From assembly GCA_963823045.1 (NCBI GenBank), contig CAWGKA010000012.1, forward strand, positions 558,001 to 622,000: DNA of 64,000 nt, read 5' to 3'. The position numbers and the translations under genes were made by a program. A model generated the notes under the pieces. That model had not been told where the DNA came from. It saw only the letters and a list, made by a program, of their open reading frames with translations, and made no database searches. The stretch comes from JADLGL01 sp963823045. Its GTDB lineage: Bacteria; Pseudomonadota; Alphaproteobacteria; Rhizobiales; Kaistiaceae. Shown in pieces: positions 26,815 to 36,652 of this stretch (positions are counted from its first letter, which is position 1; each line of letters opens with the position of its first letter).

Positions 26815-27212
26815 CTGGCTTCACGCACCCCTCAACTCCCGCGGGTGCCTGTCCGGCGTCACACGGTTTAAGGTTAACGCTTTACGACAGCGGCGCTTTT
26901 CCGTCTGCGCGACAACACCGGCAGTTGATTTCCGTAAAGGGAAGGTTAAGGTTTAGTCGAAATCGACGGAACGAACGTCGACGCCGGCGCGGCGGAGGAT
27001 TAGCCGGCGATAGAAACATCCCAATACCCTACGGAATGCTCAGGTCCGCCGCATCTCCTGGGTCCGTGGGGTTGGCCCGGCCCAGAACGGATTGAGTGGC
27101 CTCCTCGTATAAACCCGTTCTGGGCCGGCCGCATTTCACCTGCCTTTTGCACAACAAAAAACACCGCCGAAGCGGTGTCCTTGCGACCCATACGTGTCGG
27201 TGACGAGCGAAG
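26815..27212. other. Intergenic region with GGTTAA repeats and a 14-bp inverted repeat
   Basis: This interval of 398 bases separates the convergent pleD and rpmG genes. GGTTAA occurs at 26872-26877 and 26945-26950. A perfect 14-base inverted repeat, CCGGCCCAGAACGG (27077-27090) and its complement (27115-27128), encloses a 24-base loop; it has no T-run and is not a simple terminator. The rpmG terminator follows at 27154-27178. No coding frame is convincing. Confidence 0.55.
27154..27178 (-). terminator. Rho-independent terminator of the rpmG transcript
   Basis: Read on the reverse strand: a 7-base stem, ACACCGC / GCGGTGT, with a CGAA-type tetraloop, followed by six T. It lies 35 bases downstream of the rpmG stop and probably ends the whole pyrB-to-rpmG direction of transcription. 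Confidence 0.85.
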
Positions 27213-27380
27213 CTATTTGATCTTGGCCTCGCGGAATTCGACGTGCTTGCGCGCGACCGGATCGTACTTCTTCATCGTCAGCTTCTCGGTCTGCGTGCGC
27301 GAGTTCTTCTTCGTCACGTAGAAGAAGCCGGTATCGGCGGAACTCACCAGCTTCACCTTGATGGTGGCGGCTTTAGCCAT
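27213..27380 (-). CDS. rpmG: 50S ribosomal protein L33
   Basis: A protein of 55 residues from ATG 27380: 'MAKAATIKVKLVSSADTGFY', then 'VTKKNSRTQTEKLTMKKYDP' and 'VARKHVEFREAKIK'. This is the complete, cysteine-free L33 of alphaproteobacteria. It is part of the large ribosomal subunit near the E site. It lies 103 bases downstream of the DUF983 gene and is followed by its own terminator. Confidence 0.95.
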   Translation of the reverse strand: MAKAATIKVKLVSSADTGFFYVTKKNSRTQTEKLTMKKYDPVARKHVEFREAKIK

Positions 27381-27483
27381 CGGAAATCTCCATTGCCGCG
27401 CTCATGGGCGTCAGCGTCAGAACAGGGCGGGATAACTAGCGGTCAGCCCGCCAAAGTCAAGGCGTCTTGTGGCCTTTGCCGCG

Positions 27484-27982
27484 TTAGGGCTCGCTCGTGG
27501 CGACGCCGTCTTCGAGTTCGATGCCGAAATCCTTCGTCTGGATCGGGCAGGGAGCTGTCCGTCTCCTCGCCGAAGCCATGCATGCGCATGGCCCACTGCA
27601 GGCCGACTACGGCGCCCTTCATGATCGGCAGCAGGATCAGCGAGAGGATCAGCGTCAACGGCAGCCAGATCGACAGGTGAACGATCGTCGACAGATGCCA
27701 GTGCGTCTCCACCTCGAGGATCAGCGGCACGATGATATGCCCGACCACGACGATGGTGAGATAGGGCGGCGCGTCATCGGCGCGCTGGTGGCTGAGATCT
27801 TCACCGCAGACCGGGCATTCCGGCACGACCTTAAGATAGCTCTTGAAGAGCTTGCCCTTGCCGCAATTCGGGCAGCGCTTGCGCAAACCCTTGCGGATCG
27901 CCGGCCACACTGGCCGATGCGGCTTGGTCTCGCTCCGCTCGGGCAGCGTCTCATAGAAGACAGGGGATGTTTCGGCACGCAT
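27484..27982 (-). CDS. DUF983 membrane protein (one frame interruption near the 3' end)
   Basis: About 165 residues from ATG 27982; ATG 28063 would add 27. It has 'WPAIRKGLRKRCPNCGKGKL', then 'FKSYLKVVPECPVCGEDL', two CxxC pairs of a zinc ribbon, then two membrane helices ('YLTIVVVGHIIVPLILEVET' and 'IWLPLTLILSLILLPIMKGA') and 'VVGLQWAMRMHGFGEE'. These are the DUF983 features. One extra base near 27530 must be removed to reach the end 'DFGIELEDGVATSEP' at 27484; the length of 499 is a multiple of three plus one. It is conserved between rnr and rpmG in rhizobia; its role is unknown. Confidence 0.82.
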
Positions 27983-28089
27983 TTGGCAGTCTCCCAGATG
28001 TTCGGCGGCACCGCGTGCCGGTGGGGACTTGTTCAACTTAAGGGCGGGCGCGGACATCGCCAATGCGGCGGATCGGCACTCCCGAACGA

Positions 28090-30379
28090 TCAGCCTCGGT
28101 TGGCCTTCCTTGCCTTGCTGCGTGGCGCAGATCTGCCATTTCTGGTGCCGGTCTTGCTCCGTTTCGGGGCAGGCCGCCCGCCGCGCCGGGCAGGGCGCTT
28201 GGTGATTTTTCCCTCACTCAGGAGCTCGAATCGAAGGGCGCCGGCAATCGGCGCGACCTCGACCAGCTTGACGTCGACGCGATCGCCGAGGCGATGCGTC
28301 TCGCCGCTGTCGCGGCCGATGATGGAGTGATGGGCTTCGTCGTAGAAGAAGAACTCGGCGCCGATCGTCGACATCGGGACGAAGCCGTCCGCGCCGGTCT
28401 CATCCAGCTTGACGAAGAGGCCGGCGCGCGTGACGCCGGCGATGCGGCCCTGGAAGGTGGCGCCGATGCGGTCGGCCAGCCAATGAGCGACGAGACGGTC
28501 GATGGTGTCGCGTTCGGCAGCCATGGCGCGCCGTTCGGCCGCTGAGATTTCGGCGGCGATCTCCGGAAGCTGCTTGTCGATGCCGGGCTGCAAGCCGCCG
28601 TCGCCGAGGCCGAGCGCGCCGATCAGGCCGCGATGGACGATGAGGTCGGCATAGCGGCGGATCGGCGAAGTGAAATGCGCATAACGCAACAGGTTGAGGC
28701 CGAAATGGCCGATGTTGAGCGGGCTGTATTCCGCCTGGCTCTGCGTGCGCAGCACGACTTCGTGGATGAGCTGGCCGTGCTCCGTCGTCTTCAGCCGCGA
28801 CAGGATGCGGTTGAAATGGCTTGGGCGGAGGTTGCCCGACTTCGGCAGGCTGACATCGATCGAGGTGAGGAACTCGCGGAGCGACTCCAGCTTCGCCAGC
28901 GATGGCGCGTCGTGGATGCGGTAGACGAGCGGCGACTTCGCCTGCTCCAATGACTCGGCCGCGGCGACGTTCGCCTGAATCATGAACTCCTCGATCAGAC
29001 GGTTCGCCTCAAGCGTCTCGCGCGTCACGATGCGCTCGATCTTGCCGTCCTTGCCGATGATGACCTTGCGCTCGGGGATCTCGAGTTCGAGGGGCTCGCG
29101 CTCGGCCCGCGCCTTCGCAACGGTCTGGTAAGCCTGCCAGAGCGGCCTCAGCACCGGCACGCCGACATCGTCGCCGACCGGGTCGGCGTCCTTGTCGAAG
29201 GCGTCCTGCGCCTCGGTGTAGGCGAGGTTCGCCGCCGAGCGCATCATGATGCGGTGGAAGCTGTGCGAGCGCTTCTGCCCGTTCGCGCCGAAGACGAGGC
29301 GGACGGCGAGGGCGGGCCTGTCTTCGCCGAGATGAAGCGAGCAGAGATCGCCCGATAGCCGCTCCGGCAGCATCGGCACGACGCGGTCGGGGAAATAGAC
29401 CGAGTTGCCGCGCTTCAGCGCCTCGCGGTCGAGGGCGCTGCCAGGGCGGACGAACCAGGCGACATCGGCGATGGCGACGGTGACAACAAAGCCGCCCTTA
29501 TTGTCGGGGTCGTCATCGTGCGCGGCATGCACCGCGTCGTCATGGTCCTTGGCGTCGGGCGGATCGACGGTGATGAGCGGCAGGTGCCGCCAGTCCTCGC
29601 GCGGCTTGGCCTGACGCACGGCCTTCGCCGCCTTCGCCTCGGCGAGGACGGCCTCGGGGAATTCATAGGGAATGCCATGGGCGAGGATGGCGATCATCGA
29701 GACCGCCTTCTCGTCCAGCATCGGGCCGATCACTTCGACGACAGCGGCCTCGGCGACGTAGCGCCTGCGGCTCCGCGTGCAGCTTGGCGCGGACGAGGTC
29801 GCCCTCCTTCGCACCGCCGATGCCATCAGGTGCGATCACCGCCTCGCGCTGCTTGCGGTCGACTGGCTCGAGGCGGATTTCGCTGCCGACCATGCGGACG
29901 ACGCCGAGCACGGTTTCGGGCCGCCGTTCCAGCAGGCGGATGACCCGCGCGGAATAGCCGGCACCTTCGGGCGTCAGCCGAGCGAGGGCGCGGTCGCCGA
30001 TGCCCGGTGCCGGCGTCTTGCCGCGCCGGTCGCGCAGGATGACGATGCGCGGAGAGGGGCCGGCGGTCTCGTCCCATTCGGCAGGCACTGCGACAAGATC
30101 GCCGTCGGCGGTGCGTTCGGTGACTTCCAGCACGGTCACCGGCGGCAGGTCGCCGGGGCGATTGAGGCGTTTGTTGCGTTTCTCGATCACGCCCTCATCG
30201 GCGAGATCCTTGAGCATGCGCTTGAGCGGGATGCGCTCGGAACCGGTGATACCGAAGGCGCGCGCGATCTCCCGTTTGCCGGTCTCGCCCGGATTGTCGG
30301 CGATGAAGGCGAGGATTTCCTCGCGGGAAGGAAGGCCGCCCTTGGCCGGTGTGCTCGTGCGGGCCGGTTTCTTGGCCAA
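28090..30379 (-). CDS. rnr: Ribonuclease R (one frame interruption)
   Basis: About 762 residues. The N-terminal winged-helix part (REEILAFIADNPGETGKREI, then FGITGSERIPLKRMLKDLAD) is followed by cold-shock domains, the RNB catalytic domain ('ITVDPPDAKDHDDAVHA', with the Asp cluster that binds magnesium; 'RGNSVYFPDRVVPMLPERLS'; 'SPIRRYADLIVHRGLIGALG') and an S1 domain ('FQGRIAGVTRAGLFVKLDET'), ending in a basic tail. At about 29775 one extra G separates the frames 'LVRAKLHAEPQ' and 'RYVAEAAVVEVIGPMLDEKA'. The length is a multiple of three plus one, matching one insertion. RNase R degrades structured RNA 3' to 5' and serves in trans-translation and rRNA quality control. Stop to topA stop distance and order (topA-rnr-DUF983-rpmG) match rhizobial genomes. 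Confidence 0.93.
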
Positions 30380-30387
30380 TCCCGTGC

Positions 30388-33040
30388 CTAGCCTGCCGGC
30401 GCCGTGTCCGACGTGTCGTCCGCCTTGGCGGATTTCTTGCGCGCCTTGGCCGGCGTCTTCTTAGCGGACTTGGCCGGCGCCTTCTTCTTGGCGGTGGTCC
30501 GGCCGCCGCTGCGCTTCGCCGGGCCGGCCGCGGCCTTCTTGGCGATGAGTTCGAGCGCCTCGGCGAGCGTCACCTTCTCCGGGTCCATGCCGCGCGGCAG
30601 CGTGGCGTTGATCTTGCCGTGGTTGACATAGGGCCCGTAGCGTCCGGCGCGGACGGTTACGGCCCCGCCATCGGGATGATCACCGAGGGACTGGATGACC
30701 TGCGCGGCTGGCGCGGCGGCCGCCGCTTTCCTTCTTTTCCGCGATCAGGCTGACGGCGCGATTAAGGCCGACGGTGAAGACATCCTCGACGGAATCGAGG
30801 TTGGCGTAGGTGCCGTCATGCAGGACGAACGGTCCGTAGCGGCCGATGCCGGCGCTGATTGGTTTGCCGGATTCGGGATGCAGGCCGACCTCGCGCGGCA
30901 GCGACAGCAGCGACAGCGCCGTCTCAAGATCGATGGTCGCCGGATCGTATCCCTTCGGGATGTTGGCGCGTTTCGGCTTCTCGTCGCCTACGGCCTCGCC
31001 AAGCTGGAGATAGGGGCCGAAGCGGCCGACGCGGACGGTAACCTCAAGTCCTGATTCAGGATCGAGGCCGATTACCCTTGTTCCGTCGACGTTTTCCTTA
31101 CCCGCCTCATCATCGCCGGAGACGGCGAGCTGCCGCGTGTAACGGCACTCCGGATAGTTCGAACAGCCGACGAAGGCGCCGAACTTGCCGACCTTGAGCG
31201 ACAGCCGGCCGGTCTCGCAGGAAGGACATTTGCGCGGATCGCTGCCGTCGCCCTTATCCGGGAAAATATGCGGACCGAGCAGTTCATTGAGCGCTTCCAG
31301 GACCTCGGAAACGCGAAGATCCTTGATGTCGTCGACTTGGGCCGAGAAGGCCTTCCAGAAGTCGCGCAGAACCTCCTGCCAGGAGAGTTCGCCCGCAGAG
31401 ATGCGGTCGAGCTGCTCCTCGAGGTCGGCGGTGAAATCATAGCCGACATAGCGGGCGAAGAAGCTTTCCAGGAACGCGGTGACCAGGCGGCCCTTGTCCT
31501 CAGGGATGAGACGCTTCTTGTCGAGCTGGACATAGCCGCGGTCGCGCAGCACCGACAGCGTCGAGGTGTAGGTCGACGGTCGGCCGATGCCGAGCTCTTC
31601 CATCTTCTTGATCAGCGTCGCCTCGGTGTAGCGGGGCGGCGGCTCGGTGAAATGCTGGTCGGTGGCGATGCCGTGTTCGCTCAGCGCTTCGCCGGCGGCC
31701 ATCGCGGGGAGGCGGGCCGAATCCTCATCATCGTCGTCGTCGCGGCCTTCCTGGTAGAGCGTGAGGAAGCCGTCGAACTTGATGACTTGGCCGGTGGCGC
31801 GGATCTGGATTTCGCGGCCGCCATTCTTCGCAGCGATATCGGCCGTGGTGCGCTCGATCTCGGCCGAGGCCATCTGACAGGCGATCGTGCGGCGCCAGAT
31901 CAGCTCATAGAGCCGCGCGGCGTCGGGTTCGACAACGCGAGCCACTTCCTCCGGCCGGCGCGAGACGTCGGTCGGGCGGATCGCCTCATGCGCTTCCTGC
32001 GCGTTCTTCGCTTTGACGAAATATTTGCGTGGCGCTTCCGGTACATAGCGGTCGCCATGGTCGCGGCCGATCTGGGCGCGGATGGCGCTCACCGCCTCAG
32101 GCGCGAGGTCGACGCCGTCGGTGCGCATATAGGTAATAAGGCCGACGGTCTCGCCGCTATATTCGACGCCTTCATAGAGGCGTTGCGCGATCTGCATGGT
32201 GCGCGCCGCGGCGAAACCGAGCTTGCGCGAGGCCTCCTGCTGCAGTGTTGACGTCGTGAATGGCGGATAAGGATTGCGCTTCTGCCCCTTCGCCTCGATG
32301 TTGGCGACGCTGAAGGAAGCGCCTTTCAGCGCCGCCTCAATATCGCGCGCCATGACTTCGCTCGGAATGTCGAGCCGGCCAAGCTTCTTGCCGTCGGCGC
32401 CGACGACGCGGGCGGTGAAGGGCGCGTTCTGCACCGTCTCCAGCGTCACGCCGATCGACCAATATTCCTGCGGCCTGAAGATCTCGATCTCGTTCTCGCG
32501 GTCGCAGACGAGCCGCAGCGCCACGGACTGCACGCGGCCGGCGGAACGAGCGCCCGGCAGCTTCCGCCACAGCACAGGCGACAGGGTGAAGCCGACGAGA
32601 TAGTCGAGTGCGCGGCGGGCGAGATAGGCGTCGACCAGCGCCACATCGATCTGCCGCGGCGAGGCGATGGCATCAAGGATCGCCTGCTTGGTGACGGCGT
32701 TGAAGACGACGCGCTCGACCGGCTTGTCCTTCAGAACCTTACGATTCCGCAGAACTTCCAGCACATGCCAGGAAATCGCCTCGCCCTCGCGATCGGGGTC
32801 GGTGGCGAGGATGACGCGGTCGGCGTTCTTCACCGCATTGGCGATGTCGGATAGCCGCTTCTGCGCCTTGGCGTCGACCTCCCAGGACATGGCGAAGTTT
32901 TCGTCCGGACGCACTGAGCCGTCCTTCGCCGGCAAATCGCGGACATGGCCATAGGAGGCCAGAACCTCATAGTCCTTGCCGAGATACTTATTGATCGTCT
33001 TTGCCTTGGCGGGCGATTCGACGATGACGACGTGCTTCAA
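30388..33040 (-). CDS. topA: DNA topoisomerase I (one frame interruption)
   Basis: About 883 residues from TTG 33040; start inferred because 'KHVVIVESPAKAKTINKYLG' is the usual N-terminus. The Toprim domain has 'VILATDPDREGEAISWHVLE' and the active-site Tyr lies in 'GETVGLITYMRTDGVDLAPE'. 'GIGRPSTYTSTLSVLRDRGY' marks the end of the cleavage core. One zinc ribbon (CPSC...CSNYPEC) is followed by repeated C-terminal 'GRFGPYLQLG / GRYGPFVLHD / GRYGPYVNHG' modules and a Lys/Ala-rich tail. One extra A near 30735 breaks the frame after 'AVSLIAEKKE'; without it the protein continues 'QVIQSLGDHPDGGAVTVRAG'. The length is a multiple of three plus one. TopA relaxes negative supercoils and is essential, which argues that the break is not real. 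Confidence 0.95.
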
Positions 33041-33249
33041 GAGACTTCCTGCGCTGTCGGTTGTGAATTGGGGGCCACGGCGAGAGACCGTCTTCGCGCC
33101 GAGGACAATCACCATCAGATGGCGGCTGTCAATTAAGCGAAGGTTTCGGTGGCCGGCAGGGCGGCAAATAGTGAACCTGCGCTCCGTCGTCCAGAGGCGA
33201 TGCTGGCGCGGCCTCCCACCGGGCTACGCCCGGTGAAAAATTTGTGGGG

Positions 33250-34360
33250 CTAGACCAGCGAAACGCGCTGGCCGCCATGGCGCTCGATGCGGCCGGCGAG
33301 ATCGAGCTCAATCAGGGCGAGTTGCACCTCCGCAGGCTTCAGGCCGGTGAAACGGATGACGTCGTCGACGTCGATCGGGGAGGGGCCAAGCGCTTCGAGC
33401 ACGCGGTGGCGCGCCGTCTCCGATGTGTTCGGACGGCGCCGGCATGGCGGGCTCCTGCTCGCGGAAGGCGCGCACCGGCGAAGCCAGCGGGGCGCGGAGC
33501 ATCGGCTCGATCGTCGAGATGATGTCGTCCGCCTCGGTGGCGATGACGGCGCCTGTCTTGAGCAGGCGGTTGGTGCCCGCGGCGCGCGGATCGAGCGGCG
33601 AGCCAGGCACGGCGAAGACGATGCGGCCCTGCTCGCCGGCGAAGCGCGCGGTGATCAGCGTGCCGGACCGCTCCGCCGCTTCGATGACGACGACGCCGAG
33701 CGACAGGCCCGAGACGATGCGGTTGCGCCGCGGAAAATCCCTGGCGCGTGGGTCGAGGCCAAGCTGCGTTTCGGAAAGGCAGGCCCCGCCTTCGGAGACG
33801 ATGCGTTCGGCAAGTGGCGCGTTTTCGGGCGGGTAGATGCGGTCGAGGCCGCCTGCGAAGACGGCGACCGTGCCCGACGCGAGGGCGGCCTCATGCGCGG
33901 CGGCATCGATGCCGCGGGCAAGGCCGGAGACGATGACGAGGCCGCGTAGCGCCGAGATCGCGTGCCAGCTTGGCGGCGATCTTGCGGCCGCTGACGGAGG
34001 CGTTGCGCGAGCCGACGATCGCGACCATCGGCTTGTGCAGGATCGCGCTGTCGCCGAGGACGGTAATCAGCGGCGGCGCGGTGTCGATCTCGGCGAGCCA
34101 GGGCGGATAATCGGGCTCGCCCAGCGCGATCAGCCGGGCGCCGAGATCGGCGATGGCGAGCAAGTTCCGCCTCGGCCTCCTCGGCGGGGCAGATGCGGAT
34201 GCGCCGGCCGACGCGGCGGCTCAGCTCCGGCAGGGCATCGAGCGCGGCGCTCGCAGTGCCGTAATTGGCGATGAGATCGCGAAAGGTCGCGGGGCCGACA
34301 TTGTCGCTGCGGATGAGGCGCAGCCAGGCGAGGCGTTGGGCGCTCGGAGAGTTCCGTCAC
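33250..34360 (-). CDS. dprA: DNA-processing protein DprA (four frame interruptions)
   Basis: Reconstructed as about 368 residues from GTG 34360 (GGAGGG upstream). Segments in successive frames are 'AWLRLIRSDNVGPATFRDLI' (SAM-like domain), 'MVAIVGSRNASVSGRKIAAK', 'RGLVIVSGLARGIDAAAHEA', 'TVAVFAGGLDRIYPPENAPL', 'ETQLGLDPRARDFPRRNRIV' and 'SGLSLGVVVIEAAERSGTLI' (Rossmann core). A C-terminal winged helix reads 'IDVDDVIRFTGLKPAEVQLA'. Each break, near 34325, 34162, 33955 and 33445, disappears when one base is removed, and the total of 1111 is a multiple of three plus one, as four insertions require. DprA loads RecA on incoming single-stranded DNA during transformation. It sits between topA and plsY, its usual rhizobial place. 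Confidence 0.85.
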
Positions 34361-34372
34361 CGCCCTCCGCCA

Positions 34373-34992
34373 TCAGGCGCGGCTGCCTATGCGGCTCTCC
34401 GTGCCGTCGAGGAGACGCCGGATATTGCCCATGTGCCGAAGCCAGAGGACGATTGTGATGGCGGCCGTCATCAGCGCCCATTCCGGCTTGCCGGTGACCA
34501 GCATGACGATGGGCACGGTGACGCTCGCCACCAGGGCGGCGAGCGAGGAATAGCGCGAGGCGATGGCGACGCCGAGCCAGGCGGCGGCGAAGACGACGCC
34601 GGCCGGCCAGAAGAGGCCGACGGCGACGCCAAGATATGTGGCGACGCCCTTGCCGCCGCGGAAGCCGATCCACAGCGGGAAGATATGCCCGAGGAAGACG
34701 CCGATGCCGGCGGCGCCGGCAAGCATCCCGTCCCACCAAGAGCCGGCGAGGATGACGGCGATCGTGCCCTTGGCGGCGTCGAGCAGGAAGGTGAGGAAGG
34801 CGAGGTCGCGGCGGCCTGTGCGCAGCACATTGGTGGCGCCGATATTGTGCGAGCCGATGGTGCGGATGTCGCCGAGCCCGGCGAAGCGGGTGAGGATGAG
34901 GCCGAAAGGCACGGAGCCGATCAGATATCCGAGCGACGCCGGCGAGCAAGCATCGCGGCAGCGGATTCCTGATAGATCGTCGGGTCGACCAT
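34373..34992 (-). CDS. plsY: Glycerol-3-phosphate acyltransferase PlsY (frame interruption near the start)
   Basis: About 205 residues. From 'LGYLIGSVPFGLILTRFAGL' the protein is continuous: 'DIRTIGSHNIGATNVLRTGR', 'FLLDAAKGTIAVILA', 'FLGHIFPLWIGFRGGKGVAT' and 'LWLRHMGNIRRLLDGTESRI'. The GS.P.G, G..N.GATN..R and GHi.P.w..FkGGKGVAT motifs are the three conserved loops of the family. The true start is probably ATG 34992 (MVDPTIYQESAAAML), whose frame is displaced by a two-base difference within 34925-34945. PlsY is a five-helix membrane enzyme that moves an acyl group from acyl phosphate to glycerol-3-phosphate in phospholipid synthesis. It is essential, so the break is probably a sequence error. 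Confidence 0.9.
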
Positions 34993-35073
34993 CGATGCGT
35001 TCCAGCGGGAAATGAAGGCGGACGGTACCGCTAGTGCAGACCCGCAGCAACAAGCGTGTGACCGCCCGCTCAG

Positions 35074-36465
35074 CTAATCGTGCGAAAAGCCGGCGGCCTC
35101 CGCCTGCGCTTCGTCGGCGAAGCAGACGAGGTTGCGCGGCTGAGCCTGACGCGGCGCTCCGCTATAGATGCGGTGGTGCCGGCGGTCGCCGAGGACGAAG
35201 CTCTCGGCCTCGCTGTCGCAATAGAAGCAGCGCAGCACCGGCTTGGCGTATTTCAGGTAGGTGAACTTGTCTTTCATATGCGGCCGCTCGGACGGATCGC
35301 GGCTGATGCAGTTCTTGTTCGGACATTTGAGGCCGGTGCCTTCCGGCTGCTCGATGACGAACTGGTCGGGCGGGGTGCGGAAGCCGCCGACGAAATGGGC
35401 GAGGGGGCGCTTCGCATCCAGCCTCAGGATCATGGCGATCAGCGCCATGCGGATCGGCACGCCATAGGAGGCCTGGCGGAAATAGGCGGCGCGGCGGTCG
35501 GTATCGAGATCGGCGTCGAGCTCGCCGACGCGCGGCAGCGGATGGAGGACGCTGGTCTTGGAATATTTCGGATCGCGCAGGAACTTCTTGTCGACGCGCG
35601 GATAGTCCTCCTCGCTGGTGCCCTCATGCCGTTCGCGCTGATAGCGCGTGACATAGACGGCATCGACGGGATCGGACGCGCCGTTCCGCGTCGCCAGCTC
35701 GGCGTCGGTGAAGAGCGCCGGCTGATGCGGCTCGCTCGGCGTCACGTACCAGGCGCCGATCGCCGATTCGTCAGGCTCGGTGCGGCCGCCGAATTCCTGA
35801 CGCAGGCGCCGCTCGACATAGACCGGCAGCTCCATGCCCTTCGCCGGCAGCAGGCGGATCTTGGTGCCGAAGCGGGTCAGGGCATAGACGAGCGAGTGGA
35901 TCGTGCGGCTGCCCTTGAGATCGCCGGAGATGGTGATGTTGAGGTCGCGGAGGTTCTTGTTCTGCTTCGTCAGCGTGAACAGGTCGCACAGCGTCTGCGT
36001 CGGATGCTCGTGGCCGCCGTCGCCGCCATTGATGACGGGGATATGGGCGAAGTCGGCGGCGAAGCGGGCGGCGCCGTCGCGCGGATGGCGCAGCACGATG
36101 ATGTCGGCGTAGTTGGAGACGACGCGGACGCTGTCGGCGAGGCTCTCGCCCTTCGAGGTCGAACTCGCGGCCGGGTCGGCGCTGGTGATGACCTGACCGC
36201 CGAGGCGGTTCATGGCGCTCTCGAAGGAGAGGCGGGTCCGCGTCGACGGCTCGTAGAAGAGCGTCGCGAGGATCTTGCCGGCGGCGAGGTCGGTGCCGGC
36301 GGCGATGCGATAATCGCGGACCGGATCGCCGAGCGTTTTCAGGAAATGGTCGGCAAAGGCGAAGAGGGAAAGAATCTCTTCGTTGGACAAATCGTTGATG
36401 GAAACGAGATGCCGCGTATCAGTCTCGAGGTCCACACCGTGCTCGGTGGCCTGCGCCTGGCTCAA
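35074..36465 (-). CDS. pyrB: Aspartate carbamoyltransferase catalytic chain with PyrI-like zinc domain
   Basis: A protein of 463 residues from TTG 36465. The carbamoyl-phosphate domain has 'ILATLFYEPSTRTRLSFESA' and the loop 'DPAASSTSKGESLADSVRVV'; 'INGGDGGHEHPTQTLCDLFT' and 'LNITISGDLKGSRTIHSLVY' follow; the aspartate domain ends in 'TSVLHPLPRVGELDADLDTD' and 'YGVPIRMALIAMILRL'. Normal PyrB is about 310 residues. Here a further 80 residues carry 'LKCPNKNCISRDPSERPHMK' and 'PVLRCFYCDSEAE', the four-Cys zinc module of the regulatory chain PyrI, without its nucleotide-binding domain. It catalyses the first committed step of pyrimidine synthesis. pyrC, which commonly follows in rhizobia, is absent. 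Confidence 0.92.
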   Translation of the reverse strand: MSQAQATEHGVDLETDTRHLVSINDLSNEEILSLFAFADHFLKTLGDPVRDYRIAAGTDLAAGKILATLFYEPSTRTRLSFESAMNRLGGQVITSADPAASSTSKGESLADSVRVVSNYADIIVLRHPRDGAARFAADFAHIPVINGGDGGHEHPTQTLCDLFTLTKQNKNLRDLNITISGDLKGSRTIHSLVYALTRFGTKIRLLPAKGMELPVYVERRLRQEFGGRTEPDESAIGAWYVTPSEPHQPALFTDAELATRNGASDPVDAVYVTRYQRERHEGTSEEDYPRVDKKFLRDPKYSKTSVLHPLPRVGELDADLDTDRRAAYFRQASYGVPIRMALIAMILRLDAKRPLAHFVGGFRTPPDQFVIEQPEGTGLKCPNKNCISRDPSERPHMKDKFTYLKYAKPVLRCFYCDSEAESFVLGDRRHHRIYSGAPRQAQPRNLVCFADEAQAEAAGFSHD

Positions 36466-36601
36466 ATTCTCGGATCCCCAATCGGCGAGGGATGTAACAC
36501 GCCAGAACGGTGAGCTAACAGCGGGCGGGGGCGTTGTCCACCATGGCGATGTGCTGGCTCAACCGGTCCGAGAAACCCTTGGGCGCAGTTTCTATAATAA
36601 G

Positions 36602-36609
36602 TTAACCAT
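36602..36609 (+). promoter_or_regulatory. Possible CtrA half-site TTAACCAT upstream of aidB
   Basis: The octamer TTAACCAT, the half-site reported for CtrA in rhizobia, lies 44 bases before the aidB-like start codon in the divergent pyrB/aidB region. It is a single short match without a paired TTAA at the right distance. Confidence 0.3.
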
Positions 36610-36652
36610 ACCGGGCTAAGTGTTTGCTGCGGCAGGATGCCGGAGCGAGTTG

